Source of the DNA: Eucalyptus grandis
Lineage: Eukaryota > Streptophyta > Magnoliopsida > Myrtales > Myrtaceae
Length of the DNA: 64,000 bases
Assembly (NCBI RefSeq): GCF_016545825.1
Contig: NC_052619.1
Coordinates: 14,957,501 to 15,021,500 of the forward strand
Direction of reading: 5' to 3'
Shown here: positions 11,324 through 23,100 of the stretch, one piece after another
How the letters are laid out: every line of letters starts with the position of its first letter
Numbering within the stretch: position 1 is the stretch's first letter
The notes under the pieces: generated by a model
What the model saw: the letters and a program-made list of their open reading frames with translations, nothing else
Databases searched by the model: none
Told to the model about the DNA's origin: nothing
Position numbers and translations under genes: made by a program

Positions 11324-12050
11324 GGAAAAATTATCCAAAAAATCCTAAACCTATTGCACTTTTGCCAATTAAGTCATAAACCTTTTAATTTTACTAATTA
11401 AGTCTTAAACATTTTCACTTCTTGCCGATTCAGTTTATCCAGCCAATTTTGGTTGGAAAATGCTGACGTGGACGCCTAGCATCTACGTAAATCGCCGAAA
11501 CCGACATGGATAATTTTAATAATATTTTAATTTTTTTGAATTTTTTCCCTTTTTCCTTTTTTTTTTCTTTTTGGCTTTTTCCTTATCCTTTTCCAGTGGC
11601 CGGCCATCGACCACAGCCGACCGGCCGGCCTCACCCACCACAAGCGAGGCCTGGCCGGGTGAGGAGGAGCACTAGCGAGGGGAGCCCTCGCCCAAGCGCG
11701 GCCTAGCAAGGGTCACCTGGGCGAGGCCGACCCTCCCCCAGGGTGGCCAACCATCACTTGTGGCCAATGGCCAACCACCGAAAAAGGCCAAGGAAAAAGC
11801 CAAAAAAAAAGGAAAAAAAAATTCAAAAAAGATTTAAAAATAATATATTATTAAAAATTATCCAAGTCAGCGCTGGCAGTTCTACATGGCACCGTCGGCA
11901 TCCACATCAGCATTTTTCGGCCAAAATTGGCCGAATGGACTGAATCGGCAAAAAGTGAAAAGGTTTAGGACTCAATTGACAAAATTAAAAGGTTTATGAC
12001 TGAATTGGTAAAAGTGTAATAAGTTTATGACTTTTTGGATAATTTTCCCT
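11324..12050. mobile_element. Mutator-like non-autonomous element, 727 bp, with 9-bp target duplication
   Basis: Long imperfect terminal inverted repeats. The left end begins GGAAAAATTATCC and continues CTAAACCTATTGCACTTTTG. The right end is its complement, ending GGATAATTTTCCCT. The flanks are ACGATCTTA (11315-11323) and ACAATCTTA (12051-12059), a 9-bp target duplication with one mismatch. Nine-bp duplications are the hallmark of Mutator-like elements. The core (about 11590-11790) is GC-rich and has no transposase. Relatives occur at 4738, 17636, 49350 and 62488. Confidence 0.7.
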
Positions 12051-12059
12051 ACAATCTTA

Positions 12060-12905
12060 AGTATGGTTGGCAGATATGGCCATTGATGCGGGCACCTCAA
12101 GTTTGGATTTACGTCTTTCATTCACGAATTTAGGATTTTAGGTTTTTTTTAATCTTTAATTAAGTTAGTTTAGGATTTTCATTTTGTATAGGGTATTTTA
12201 TTTTGTTGTTTCCGTTACGTTGAGCTTTTAAATTTGTGAAGGCATCTCATCTTTGATTGAAAGATGTATTATTTCTTAGGGTTAAGTTATACACATAATA
12301 ATAGGTGCTTTGCCTTCATTTAATTCATCTGCCTCTTGTATAGATATAGAAGACCAAGAGATTTCTCTTTGTGCGTTTCATTCGTGTGCTCTGCATTTCT
12401 GAGTTGAGTTTCATGCTTTTCGTTTTCACTGCGTCAATTGGTACAATAGAATGGTAGATAATGGGGATGCAATGTTCGAAAACAACGGCAATAGCGAAAA
12501 CCATCTTGCCAACAAAGATTAGAGGTATAGGCTTTATGAAGGGTTGTTCTTTGTCTAAAAGCATCTCAATAGAACGTGGAGCAAAAAATCGGTGGGAATG
12601 TCCTGACTAAGGACCCGATTGCAAATCGACTTGTTGTCTTAGACCTAGGAAAAACCTGAGTGTGGGCAAAAAAGTGGCGCAGGGGGGAAATCAAGGTTAG
12701 GGCCAACCGTTTGATGATCCCATTCAAGTTACCCTAAATAATCGGCGTTCAGTTTATTTGAAAACGTTGGATTCAAGTAAAGAGGGATTTCAGAACGCTT
12801 AGGGGGCTGTAACTAGTATGATGGTTGCCACAAAAGGTGTGGATTACCAGGAGGCAAATTTTCTAAATCCCATATATGAGATTTGTCTAAAGACTATAAC
12901 TCATC
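12060..12905. other. Intergenic stretch between transposons
   Basis: No gene is supported. It may include an undetected end of the copia element that follows, but I cannot identify a long terminal repeat. Confidence 0.4.
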
Positions 12906-12910
12906 TATTA

Positions 12911-15115
12911 TTACTTGTTGCCAAAGAGGATTAATGCTAGCTTTTCAATACGTGCGAGGTTTAGAAAGGGAAGCAACGCTAGAGTAACAAATGAAGACGA
13001 AGAGAAGGTTGGCTTATCGTAGTGGAACAACAGAAGAAAAGGAGGGAATGTCCGCGGGTGGAGAATTTGTATATGAGACAAACATGTCAGAAGCCATGGT
13101 TGTAATGCTAGAAGGACTTGCATCAAAATCAAAAGAGAACAAGCTTGGAGAGGATGACTCATAAGTAGATAGATGTATAAGATCTTCTAGGAATGAATTC
13201 ACAAAAAGGGATAATTAGAAAGGATGAAGAGATGTGTTCCTAAAAGATAAATAACTAGACACAAAAAGACGGCTAGAGATGGGATTCCATTGCCTATACC
13301 CTTTGTGCTTAATTTCATACCCATGGAAGGGACATAAATAGGCATGAGGTTCCAACTTCGTGCATTTGTGTCTAGGAAGATTATAACTGGAGACATTACC
13401 ATACAAGCATTCATAAGGAAAAATGTTACCGGTGACGGTGTATGATTGATAGTGTATGCTAGGTAAGTCTCTTCCTAAAAAAATACAAAAAATGTTGTTC
13501 TAGACAAGATGTGGAGACTAAAAGAGTACTTTGCAACATCTAAAATATGCTTATGTTTACATTCTGTTTGTCCATTTTGTTGGGAAGTGCTTGGACAAAA
13601 ACGATGAATGATAGTACCATTTCAAGAAATAATTCAAAGAAATTCGTTGTCTCCATATTTCGTGGCATTATTGGTAAAAGAAAAAAAAAACTTGTTTTGA
13701 GAAAATATATTTTTATCATGGCAACAAAATCGCAATAAATAAAAGTAGGTTCAAATTGACTTTTTGTATGATAAAACCTAGTATAACGAGAATGGTCATC
13801 CACAAAAATTACATAATAACAAAAGCTATGATTACATAATAGCCTAAAAAATGTTACATTTGATAAATGACTGAATGTGGTTGATAGTGTATGTTAGGCA
13901 AGCCTCTCAAAAGAAGACTATTCTAGACAAGAGGTAGAGACTAAAAGGGTGCTTGTAACATCTAAAATATGCGTAAGTTTACATTCCACTCGACTTTTTT
14001 GTTGGAAAGTGATTGGACAAAAGCGATGAATGATAGTACCATTTTGGAAGAGAATTCTAAGAAATTTGATGTCTCCATATTTCATGGAATTATCAATTAA
14101 ATAAATTAATATTTCAGAAAATTGTGTTTTTGTTATGGTAACAAAATCGTGGTAAATACAAGTTGGTTCAAATAAATTTTTTGTATGATAAAGCCTAGTA
14201 TTATGAGAATGATCATCCACAAATATTACATAATAGCAAGAACCTCCCATAGGAGATGGTCCCCAAATATTAGAGTTAATTAGTTTAAAAAGAGCATGAG
14301 AGATAAATTCACTAAGAGCGAATGGCGAGCCATGATGTCTTCCCAACTAACAAGGCAAGATATCAAAATATTTATTATCAACGGAACCTAAATAAGTACT
14401 TGAAATCAAAGATTTTAATCTAAAAGAAGAATCATAATCTAATTGAGAATGCTAGTTTCAAATGATACTATTGCAGCACACCCGGTTAAAGAGTTGAGAA
14501 TATTTAAGGAAACAAGATCAAAGAGGTGTATTCTACTTCCCGTCTCAATGGTCTATCCCGTTTGTGGATCTTGCACATGATAATCATGAAAAGAGAAATG
14601 AACTTCACAAAATTGGCCTATGGAAATCCAATTAATGAAAGTTTGAGAATCAAAAAACGTGTTAGGCAAGGATAATGTGGTTGTTGAGATATGTCTTGTA
14701 TGGCTAACTCACATTTGTAAATTACCCGCCGTGTGATTAGTAGGTTCACGCAAAGTGAAGGATTTTGACTAAAATGAATTGCAATATGAAGTCATGTGAT
14801 TGTAGCAATTGGAATAAAAAAAAACTTAGAATTAGAATTACATAATGCAACAAATATAATAGAAGTACAAGGGATAGAGTAGCCAAAAGTATTAGACTCC
14901 TAAAAAAGGGAATGAAGATCCTTCAAGAATAGAGTAACAAACGATCCAAATAAAAAAGCCTCTATGGTACCAATTATGGCTGATGGACATGCATGTGAAC
15001 CTCGGCTTTAAAGTTGTTTGTTCCACTCAATAGGATGCTTAGGTCGTAATCGATAATAATTGGATGTTGTATGACCACGTTAGTGACAATGCTTACATTT
15101 ATCCATCATATGCAC
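12911..15115 (-). mobile_element. Degenerate Ty1/copia retrotransposon (gag-pol remnant)
   Basis: Read on the minus strand from high to low coordinates, the order is that of copia pol. First comes a broken CCHC zinc knuckle (CKHCH, stop, RGHT, near 15100-15060). A pre-integrase stretch (VQDPQTG, about 14580) follows, then an integrase core at 14346-13918 with WGPSP, FVDDHS and a degenerate CPITFQQKSRVE. A second partial integrase copy lies at 13803-13540. The post-integrase motif LEPHAYLCPFHGYEIKHKGY at 13406-13215 completes the order. Reverse transcriptase and RNase H are missing. Stops and frameshifts occur throughout, so it is inactive. Confidence 0.75.
13440..14240. repeat. Tandem duplication inside the copia integrase
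   Basis: The block starting TTCTAGACAAGATGTGGAGA at 13497 recurs at 13920, a period of about 423 bp. Both carry the same integrase part on the minus strand. The copies have diverged, so the duplication is old and happened inside the element or after its insertion. Confidence 0.65.
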
Positions 15116-15119
15116 TTTA

Positions 15120-16195
15120 CTAGCTTGCACACAACAATTTGTATAAGGTTTGTGAAGAAACTAATACTTGAATAGCAAGTATGGAACAAATAAGGCCAAA
15201 AATAGACTTAGGATATCAAAACACAATAGGAACTAGTCAAAAATCTCCAAGAACTAGTTGAAAAATGTCCCAAAATTGGTTGGATTGGTTTGATTGAACC
15301 AGTCAACAAATGAGTTTATGTGGACTAATGCCGTGGCGAGTTAGTGTTTCCGACCAAAATTGATCGAATATGAAATCGTCAAAAGGCTTATTACTGAATT
15401 GCTATCATACAATAGATTTAAGATTTTTTGAATAATTTTTAGTGATTTTTTAGAATTAATGATTGATCTAACTTGGAAATAGATTTGTCCTATGATATCC
15501 CCAATGACGACCACCAAAAAGAGATTGACACCATTAAGGTTTCTACTAATGAGGTTGTTGTGGAGTTTCAAGAACAAAAATCAAAGTTTTTCAATTTCCT
15601 TTTTGAGAATTGGAGGATTTCAAGCTTAAGTAAGAATCTTAAGGTGAGAATGTTTTCCACGATGATGCAATGATATTTCTGGAGAAAAGCCCCTCTCATT
15701 GAGGAGAGAATGCTAGCTTGAAGTTTGTTTCAAATGCTAGCTTGAATGTTTTACCCGAAAGTAAACACAAATTGAGGAGAGAATTGAAGAGAATAGAATA
15801 ACATTAGATCTAAAATTTATCATTTAAAGAATCAATTGATAGATTGATCTTGAATTTTGTTTCAAATATTTATTTTTAACACTATTGAAGTAAGAAAATT
15901 TGTTGGATTTTGAGGGTGTGGTTCCAAATTCCCAACATAGTTGCTTCATAAATTTATCTAAAAGCTTAAAACTCGAGATTGAATTTTTTCCAACAAAGAG
16001 AGTATAATGTCGTCATCTCAAATTTGCGTTTATGGCTTTTATTCAATAGATATTTTTTAATTTTTAGAATTTGATGTTTTCTTCTTTGATTGACTCAATT
16101 TAAGATTTCGTAAAATATATCAAAATTTATTGTTTCCATTGTCTTAAGTTCTTGAATTTAATATGATATTTCATCTTTAATTGGAAGATATCATA
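15120..16195. other. Intergenic stretch with one Mutator-like arm
   Basis: At about 15350-15450 there is one arm resembling the Mutator-like family (CCGACCAAAATTG, then TTACTGAATTGCTAT, then TTTTTTGAATAATTTTT). Otherwise I see nothing that supports a gene. Confidence 0.4.
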
Positions 16196-16200
16196 GAATT

Positions 16201-17535
16201 TAGGGTTGAGCATGGTCCGACTTAGGCCGATGTAGCAACTAACCCACGAACTAATCCCCATAGTGTTGGTCCCTAATTTTTTAGACCAGAGACTAATTTT
16301 GTCGAGTCTAAGACTGAGGATTGGACCCGCCCTATGGGTCCAGTTCATTATAAGATTAATCTAGGACCAATCAATTCTCATCTTCTTCTTTTTTCATTTT
16401 TTGTATTAATATGGACAAACATACTCTTTAAAATTATATATCCATCGACAATACATTAGTGAGCAATCAAATGGTGAATAATGGTACAAATCAAATATAA
16501 ATCTAAGATAAGGCGATAATAGAAATCTTCACTTGCAAACCATAACAAAACATAGAAAATGAACATGTAAATTAAAAAAAATAAAATAATAAAAAGTAGA
16601 GGATCGAGAAAGGAAGGGAAAGAGAATCGAAGGTAGAAGAGCAAAAAGGAGGGGAAGAGAAATCGATCACTCAATTCAAATGAATAGAAAGAAAATGAAG
16701 AGACTGGCTTTGAAAGAGTTGGAAATGCACAATTTCAAGGATAATAAGAGAATGTGAGAGAGTAAGATTGAGAGAGGAAAAGACAAAGGCAAATTAGGGG
16801 CACTTATAGTCATATACTTAGGCTTTGGATTAAAAAAAATAGGTAACCATAACGTTGGTTGGGGTTAGATCAACCCTAAAGTCTCAAGATTAGAGACCAA
16901 CCGACACAAGATAGATTCCTTTTTCAAGTTGCAACTTGTTTTTGTTCGTTTCCATTACTTCCATCAATTGTTGTCATTAACTTTGTTACCCACACAATCT
17001 CAATCATTTCTTTAGGAACTTTAATCGATTTTTTCCCATGATTGATTTATGAATTTGCTTTTATCGAGTTGTGTCACCTCGAAAAATAATTGATCCCTTC
17101 TTTACAAAAAAAAAAATAATAATAATTGATCCATTGATTCCTCTCTCTAGGTCATGCACAACAGCCCTTTTCCCTTGTCCTTGTCTAGGCATTGGCCCTA
17201 TTCAATAGAAGTGATCGCTTCCCGATCCGATCCAATCAAACCACTCACTTTTTTCCCCACTATTTGATGCATTATGTTATGAAAAAAAAAAAAGCTTGTC
17301 ACTTTTATTTTTTGAAGAAATTTTTTTTTTTTTAAAAAAAGAGCAAATATAGTCAACCCAATCCGATTCTTCCTTGGAATTGGAAATCAGACAATTGGGA
17401 ACTGGATTGCTTGGACACTAGTTCAACTTTTAGGAGTCGAGAACTGACCGACACTATTGGGAACTAAACCAAACTTGACATTCCGATCCAATTCAGGTGG
17501 TTTCCAATTCGAACAATCTGTCTTGCACACCCCTA
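16201..17535. mobile_element. hAT-like non-autonomous element
   Basis: The left end TAGGGTTGAGCATGGTCC and the right end TTGCACACCCCTA resemble hAT termini (TAGGGGTGTGCA type). Subterminal short repeats of the GGACC/GGTCC type occur near both ends. The inner block 16440-16560 is repeated in a second copy at 30410-30490. No matching 8-bp duplication is visible, so the borders are approximate. Confidence 0.45.
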
Positions 17536-17635
17536 CTATTCAAGCTTGAAATTTTGGGCCAAGTCCACTAATTGGGTCAAAAAGAACTCAAATGGGACCT
17601 CAAAGTCCCAAACACAATTCTCCATCTTATTTTCA

Positions 17636-18680
17636 CCGAAAAAAATTACCAAAAAAGTCTTTAACTTATTATACCGAATGATAATTCACTCATAAATCCT
17701 TTAATTGAGCCAATTCAATTTTAACTTTTTTGATGATTTGTGAATGTAGTACTCTCTTCCAGCCAATTTTGTCACAAATCATTAATAGGATGCTAGCTGT
17801 TCTATGTGACATGACGGTGCTTATATGGTCAATTTTTACAAATTTTCATTTTTAAAATTTTTTATGATTTTTCTCTTTTGTATTTTTTCTTATTTTCTTC
17901 CATTAGTTCGTGGCCTCAACAATAGGTGAGGGCTAGAACACCCTCGCCAGCCCAAATTTACCTTGGGCATCACGGTGCTCACTAGATATTATAAATGAGC
18001 AATTCCAGAATTGGTCCAAGTCCTAGTTGAAACCAGTTCCCTAGTTTTTTGAATTTAGAATCTATCTTGTATAGCTTGGAATGTGAAACTTACCATGTCA
18101 ATCAGTTTAGGGTTCTAGGGTTTACCCAAGGGTTGGCCAATTTTATTTTATTTTCATTTTTTGTTAAGTAGAATGAAAGAGCGCTATAACAAAAATCCAT
18201 ATTTATAAATAGTAACAATCCATAAGAGATAAACAATTTACATAAAATAAATACTAAAAACGCATGGTTTGTTTGCTCCTAGTTCCTAATTCTCAATCTA
18301 GTTCTTTGATTTATGATTGATTCTTACCTAGGAACCATGAATCAAATTGCACAATACTTTTGGAACCGGTAACTACAAGAACCTGAGACCGAGTTGGTTC
18401 TTATGATCGATTCGGTTCAATTTCTGATTCTACCCTAAATCAATACTCATTCCTACTGGATATGAGTGAGGACTCGCGCATCCTCCTTAGCCATGAAAAG
18501 GGCTAGCAACACCCTCGCTTAGTAGGGTTGGCTGAGAGTCCTCTTGACCATCAATAAAAATAAATAAAATATAAAAAGAAAAAAATCTAGTAAAATTACT
18601 TTAAAAAATTTGTTTGTGTCAATACTGGTCGTGCCACGTAAGATGTGTGACTTCCCAAAATGCCATGTCAAAACATCTCC
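17636..18680. mobile_element. Degenerate Mutator-like element with a nested hAT-like insertion
   Basis: The left arm (AAAAAATTACCAAAAAAGTC, then TCACTCATAAATCC) belongs to the family at 11324-12050. A GC-richer core (about 17900-17990, TGAGGGCTAG) resumes at about 18470-18540. Between them, about 17995-18465, lies sequence like the hAT-like elements (CCAGAATTGGTCCAAG at the left; GATTCGGTTCAATTTCTGATT at the right). The right terminus is not recognisable. Confidence 0.4.
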
Positions 18681-18689
18681 TTTATAATT

Positions 18690-19640
18690 ATATCCCCTTT
18701 TAACTATTAGCATGTTTAAGCATAATCAAACATTAAAACTTCCCTTACAATGAAAATTGTACAAGTATAGTTACTAAACTTATGCTTCTTTATTTATATT
18801 AAATGTTATTTTTACAACTTTAGTCCATTTTTCAAGCAAAAAATCAAAATGCAAAGTCATGGGAAGGTCTAGGTTTCCTATCTTCCACATTACTTCTTTG
18901 CTCAAAAGCCATCCTGTACCAAAAAAAAAAAAAAAAAAAAAAAAAAAACAAGATCGACACATCCCCATGAGAGATTGCACGAGTTTAATGATATACATAT
19001 ACATCTTCTTTATGATAACATCAGTAGCTTCTAATTTGTTACAACATTAAGCAAAATATGATATAATACATAGTCTTGGGAAGAAGGTCGGGTCAACTAG
19101 CATTACTATTCCCATACTAATCCAAAAGCAAGCTCATACATTAGCCAAACCGCCATCCAATTTAAGGGTTGATGGCCTTCGAAATCACCTCTTCCCCTCA
19201 ATCTTCGTATCCAAAGAGATCATCTTACAAATTTGAAAGAAGAAGAAGAAGAAGAGTCGAAATTTAATAAATGAAATTTTTAAATTTAAGGTAGAAGATC
19301 ATCTTATCACTCAATTTAATACGGATAAATAACATGAATTCAAGGAAATTTAAAATAACCTTATATGACAAATGTATAAATAAATGCCTTATCCTTAATA
19401 TCATGATATGTCAATGGAAACATTAACAAAATTAACAATTCCTTTACAAACCGCGCCTCAAAATCCAATTCGATTCATCCCTGTTAAACTTTTTGCCCCG
19501 CTTTTTAGAAGTGGTTGTACATCTATACCAATTTAAGTGAATTGATGTGGACACCACCATTGATCACGTAGATCTCATCCTGAAGTTCATCCGATTATTG
19601 GTCGCAGGACGTTTCGATTTATTTTCTGCCCGTCACCTCA
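18690..19640. other. Intergenic stretch upstream of sucrose synthase
   Basis: Holds a perfect A28 run at 18921-18948 and a short GAA-rich run near 19240. No gene is supported. Confidence 0.45.
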
Positions 19641-19689
19641 GACTTTTTCTAAGGCATACGAAGAGGAAACCGGAAGCGCCAACCGCCGA

Positions 19690-20145
19690 GTGTCCCCCTG
19701 TTTTCTCGTTCTCTCTCTGTCTCTCTCCATCTCTTTCCACTTCCCTGGTTTGCTCTGTTCCCAATCAATCACGCCACCCCTGTTTTCTCGTCCTCTCCCT
19801 CTCTCTCTCTCCCGCAGCCCCACTTGCGGAGCGTGCGTAGCACCAAGACGGTGTCCCCATCATTTGTCCCCATTCGCTCCGTGCTCCCAAAGCAGACGCC
19901 GCCACTGGCAGAGCTCCACGAGTCCAGTCCCGCCCACTACTTATTCCCCTCGCCCTCCCTCGTCACTCGGCGCTTTACCCGGTTCGCGCTCTCCCACGCA
20001 CTCTGCTTCCAGACCCCGGATACCCACGTGTATATATACCCGTCTCCCGTCGTCAGCAGGGGTGGAGGATTCTTGGGTTTCTGCTCTGTTCGTCGATCGG
20101 CTTGAGGGAAGGTTCGAAGGTGACTGAAACTCGGCGTGTTCTGTC
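19690..20145 (+). promoter_or_regulatory. Core promoter and 5' leader of sucrose synthase
   Basis: A pyrimidine-rich tract (about 19700-19815, CTCTCTCT type) is followed by a G-box CACGTG at 20025-20030, directly abutting a TATATATA box at 20031-20038. Transcription would start near 20065, giving an untranslated leader of about 80 nt if no leader intron exists. CACGTG is the usual site of bZIP/bHLH factors in sugar, light and stress responses. Its use here is inferred. Confidence 0.6.
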
Positions 20146-23100
20146 ATGGCGGCTCCGAAACTGGGTCGAATCCCGAGCATCAGGGACCGGGTCGAGGACA
20201 CTCTCGCCGCTCACAGGAACGAACTCGTCTCTCTTCTCTCCAGGTTTTTCGTCCTCCTTCTCCCTTTTTAGTTTCTTTCCTTTGATGGGTTTCCTCTCGC
20301 TTGAAGCTTGTTTCATCGTGAACTCGGTTCTGTTCGGTTACGGTGAAATTACGACGCCAGAGGGGAGGAAACTAGGCGAAAGTAGAAACCTTTTTTTTTT
20401 TTAACTTTTGAGGTTGATCCGAGTTTTTCTCGTTCTTGTGTTCCCCTGTTTCCTTGGATCAAGACAGAGCGAGAGCGCCGATGCTGTCCTGTTGGAAAAA
20501 TCAGAGCTTCGTTTCTCGGGAGAGTGGCTTTCTCGGCTTGTTTTGAGAACGATGGTCTAATTTTTTGACGTATTTTGTTCGCGAAGGTATGTGGCTCAGG
20601 GGAAGGGGATTCTGCAGCCGCATCATTTGCTGGACGAGCTCGAGAACATCATCAGCGAGGACGAAGGGAAGAGCTCTCTCAGCGATGGCCCCTTCAGTGA
20701 GGTCTTGAAATCAGCACAGGTTTGTCTATTGGCTCCAGTTTATGCCGGTGAAGATTATAATTGTTTCGCCAGCCAGGAAATGATCGAAAAAAGTGTTCAC
20801 GTTAAGCATTATATTTGAATTTCTCTGCTATTGAACGTGCAATTTACTTATTTTGTATGTATTTCTGTTTTCAAAAATTGATTTTTTTTTTTTTTTTTTC
20901 TGATTCTTGAGTAAGAATAATCGGAAGCTGATTGTTGGCTTCCTAAGAGTAAGAGATCTGTCTGATTGTTGATTGAGAGGGATTGTTCTTCACCACGGTT
21001 GTTTGATAAGTGTTGAGAGCCTGTATAGCAAGGGCCTTGTAACTTCTCCATCAATGATCCAGTATGATTTGAAAACCACGTGAAGTATTGTGACGGCAGA
21101 GTCGAACTAGATGTGAACCATCAGAAATGGAAAAAGCATTTTGATTTACGTCTCGGGGAACCCTTTGTCAATGACAACTAAAGAAATTACATTATTACCA
21201 AAGACATTGAATTTCTTTCTTACTTGGTTCTCATTACAGAAGATGGATTAGAACTTTCATCATGACACTGAACACCACAAACCTTTTGAACTTTCATCTT
21301 TTGCATGTCCCTGGTGCCTGCTTCTCTCTTTTAGGTGGTGTATGAACTTTGAAGTATGCCAAAACCGTTTCAAGTGTGTTTTGCTTATCTCAAGTTTTGG
21401 CTACGAGAGCTTATTCTGATGAATATGTCCAGACTGAGTATTGACACGCTTCCTTCTGGTCAGTAGTGGATGAACCAACCAAAGACCACACCTAGAAATT
21501 AGTTGTTTTCATACCTCTTGAGGCCTGAAATCTTTGTTGTTTTGCCTTTTGTGACACGTTTTTATTCGAATGACTACTTTTGCTTTTGTTTTCTCCATTA
21601 CATTCTTAATGTATAATATATGTGATACTGATGGTAGGAAGCCATAGTTTTGCCTCCTTTCGTGGCTATAGCAGTTCGTCCAAGGCCTGGTGTCTGGGAA
21701 TATGTTCGTGTTAATGTCCATGAACTGAGTGTAGAGCAACTGACTGTTTCAGAGTATCTGGGATTCAAGGAAGAACTTGTGGATGGCAAGTAAGCATCTC
21801 AAATATTCTTTGTAAACATAGACACGTACAACTGGGCTCTTAGTTGATTGAATGGTGAATCTAGTATCTTCAAACTTATTTCTTCCTCATATTTGATAGG
21901 TCTGAAGACAGTTTTGTTCTTGAGCTTGATTTTGAGCCATTCAATGCATCTTTTCCCCGCCCAAATCGGTCTTCATCCATTGGAAATGGTGTTCAATTTC
22001 TCAATCGTCATCTTTCGTCCATTATGTTCCGCAACAAAGACTGTTTGGAGCCATTACTTAATTTTCTTCGAGCACACAAGTATAAAGGCCATGTAAGTCT
22101 ACAAGAGAGAAATTTGTTGGAATGGAATTATCTGCTGTTGTGATAATATTACTATTCAGTATTAAGTCATACTGCTGCTATTGAGTCAGATTGGAGATGT
22201 ACAATCGCAGTCATTGTCCATTCCTTCTCTTCGCCCAATTGGAGTCTCAATTCTTTGTCTTGCTATATGTTTTTGGCAGTGATCCTCTCTGACTATGCTT
22301 TTTATGCAGACACTGATGCTGAATGATAGAATACCGAGCATATCGAGGCTTCAGTCTGCTTTGGCTAAAGCAGAAGAATATCTTTCGAAGCTGCCAACTG
22401 ATACACCATACTCTGAATTTGAATATATGTAGACACCTTGACTTGATTCTCTTATGAATATAAACCAAGTCAGCAGAAATACTTCTAAATTCTAATGCTA
22501 CGTATCTTGCCTTCTCCACTCTAAATTTACACAGGTTACAAGGTTTGGGATTTGAGAGAGGGTGGGGTGATACTGCAGAGAGGGTACTAGAAATGATTCA
22601 TCTCCTATTGGATATACTCCAGGCTCCTGATCCCTCTACTCTAGAAACATTTCTTGGGAGGATACCTATGGTGTTTAACGTTGTCATTTTGTCTCCACAT
22701 GGATACTTTGGGCAAGCAAATGTGTTGGGTTTACCTGACACCGGTGGGCAGGTGATTGCTTGTTCATCTTGGTAAATAGAGCTTGTAGATTATTTCAGTC
22801 TCGAGTGCAAGAGTGCTTAGCTATCTTGTAAATTCCTTTGCATTTGCTCATACATACATACATATATATATGACTAAAGACAAAATAGTATTTTCTTTAA
22901 TTGTTCTAAGGAGCATCTTTCTTTAAATCTAGTTTGTCCTGAATGTAGGTTGTTTACATACTGGATCAAGTTCGTGCCTTGGAGAATGAAATGTTACTGA
23001 GGATACAGAAGCAGGGGCTGGATATAGCTCCCAAAATCCTTATTGTAAGTTCCTTTGGATGTATCTTATAAATTGAGTGGTTCATCCTTTGCTCTTTACA

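Noticed and set aside
11079..11324. A frame with a perfect 24-residue internal repeat
   Set aside because: The repeat follows from a 72-bp DNA duplication. There is no homologue, no promoter and no splice partner.
19690..20127. Long plus-strand open frames upstream of sucrose synthase
   Set aside because: They lie in the pyrimidine-rich promoter and leader (CTCTCT tracts, G-box, TATA). The apparent Ser/Pro-rich proteins are composition artefacts.
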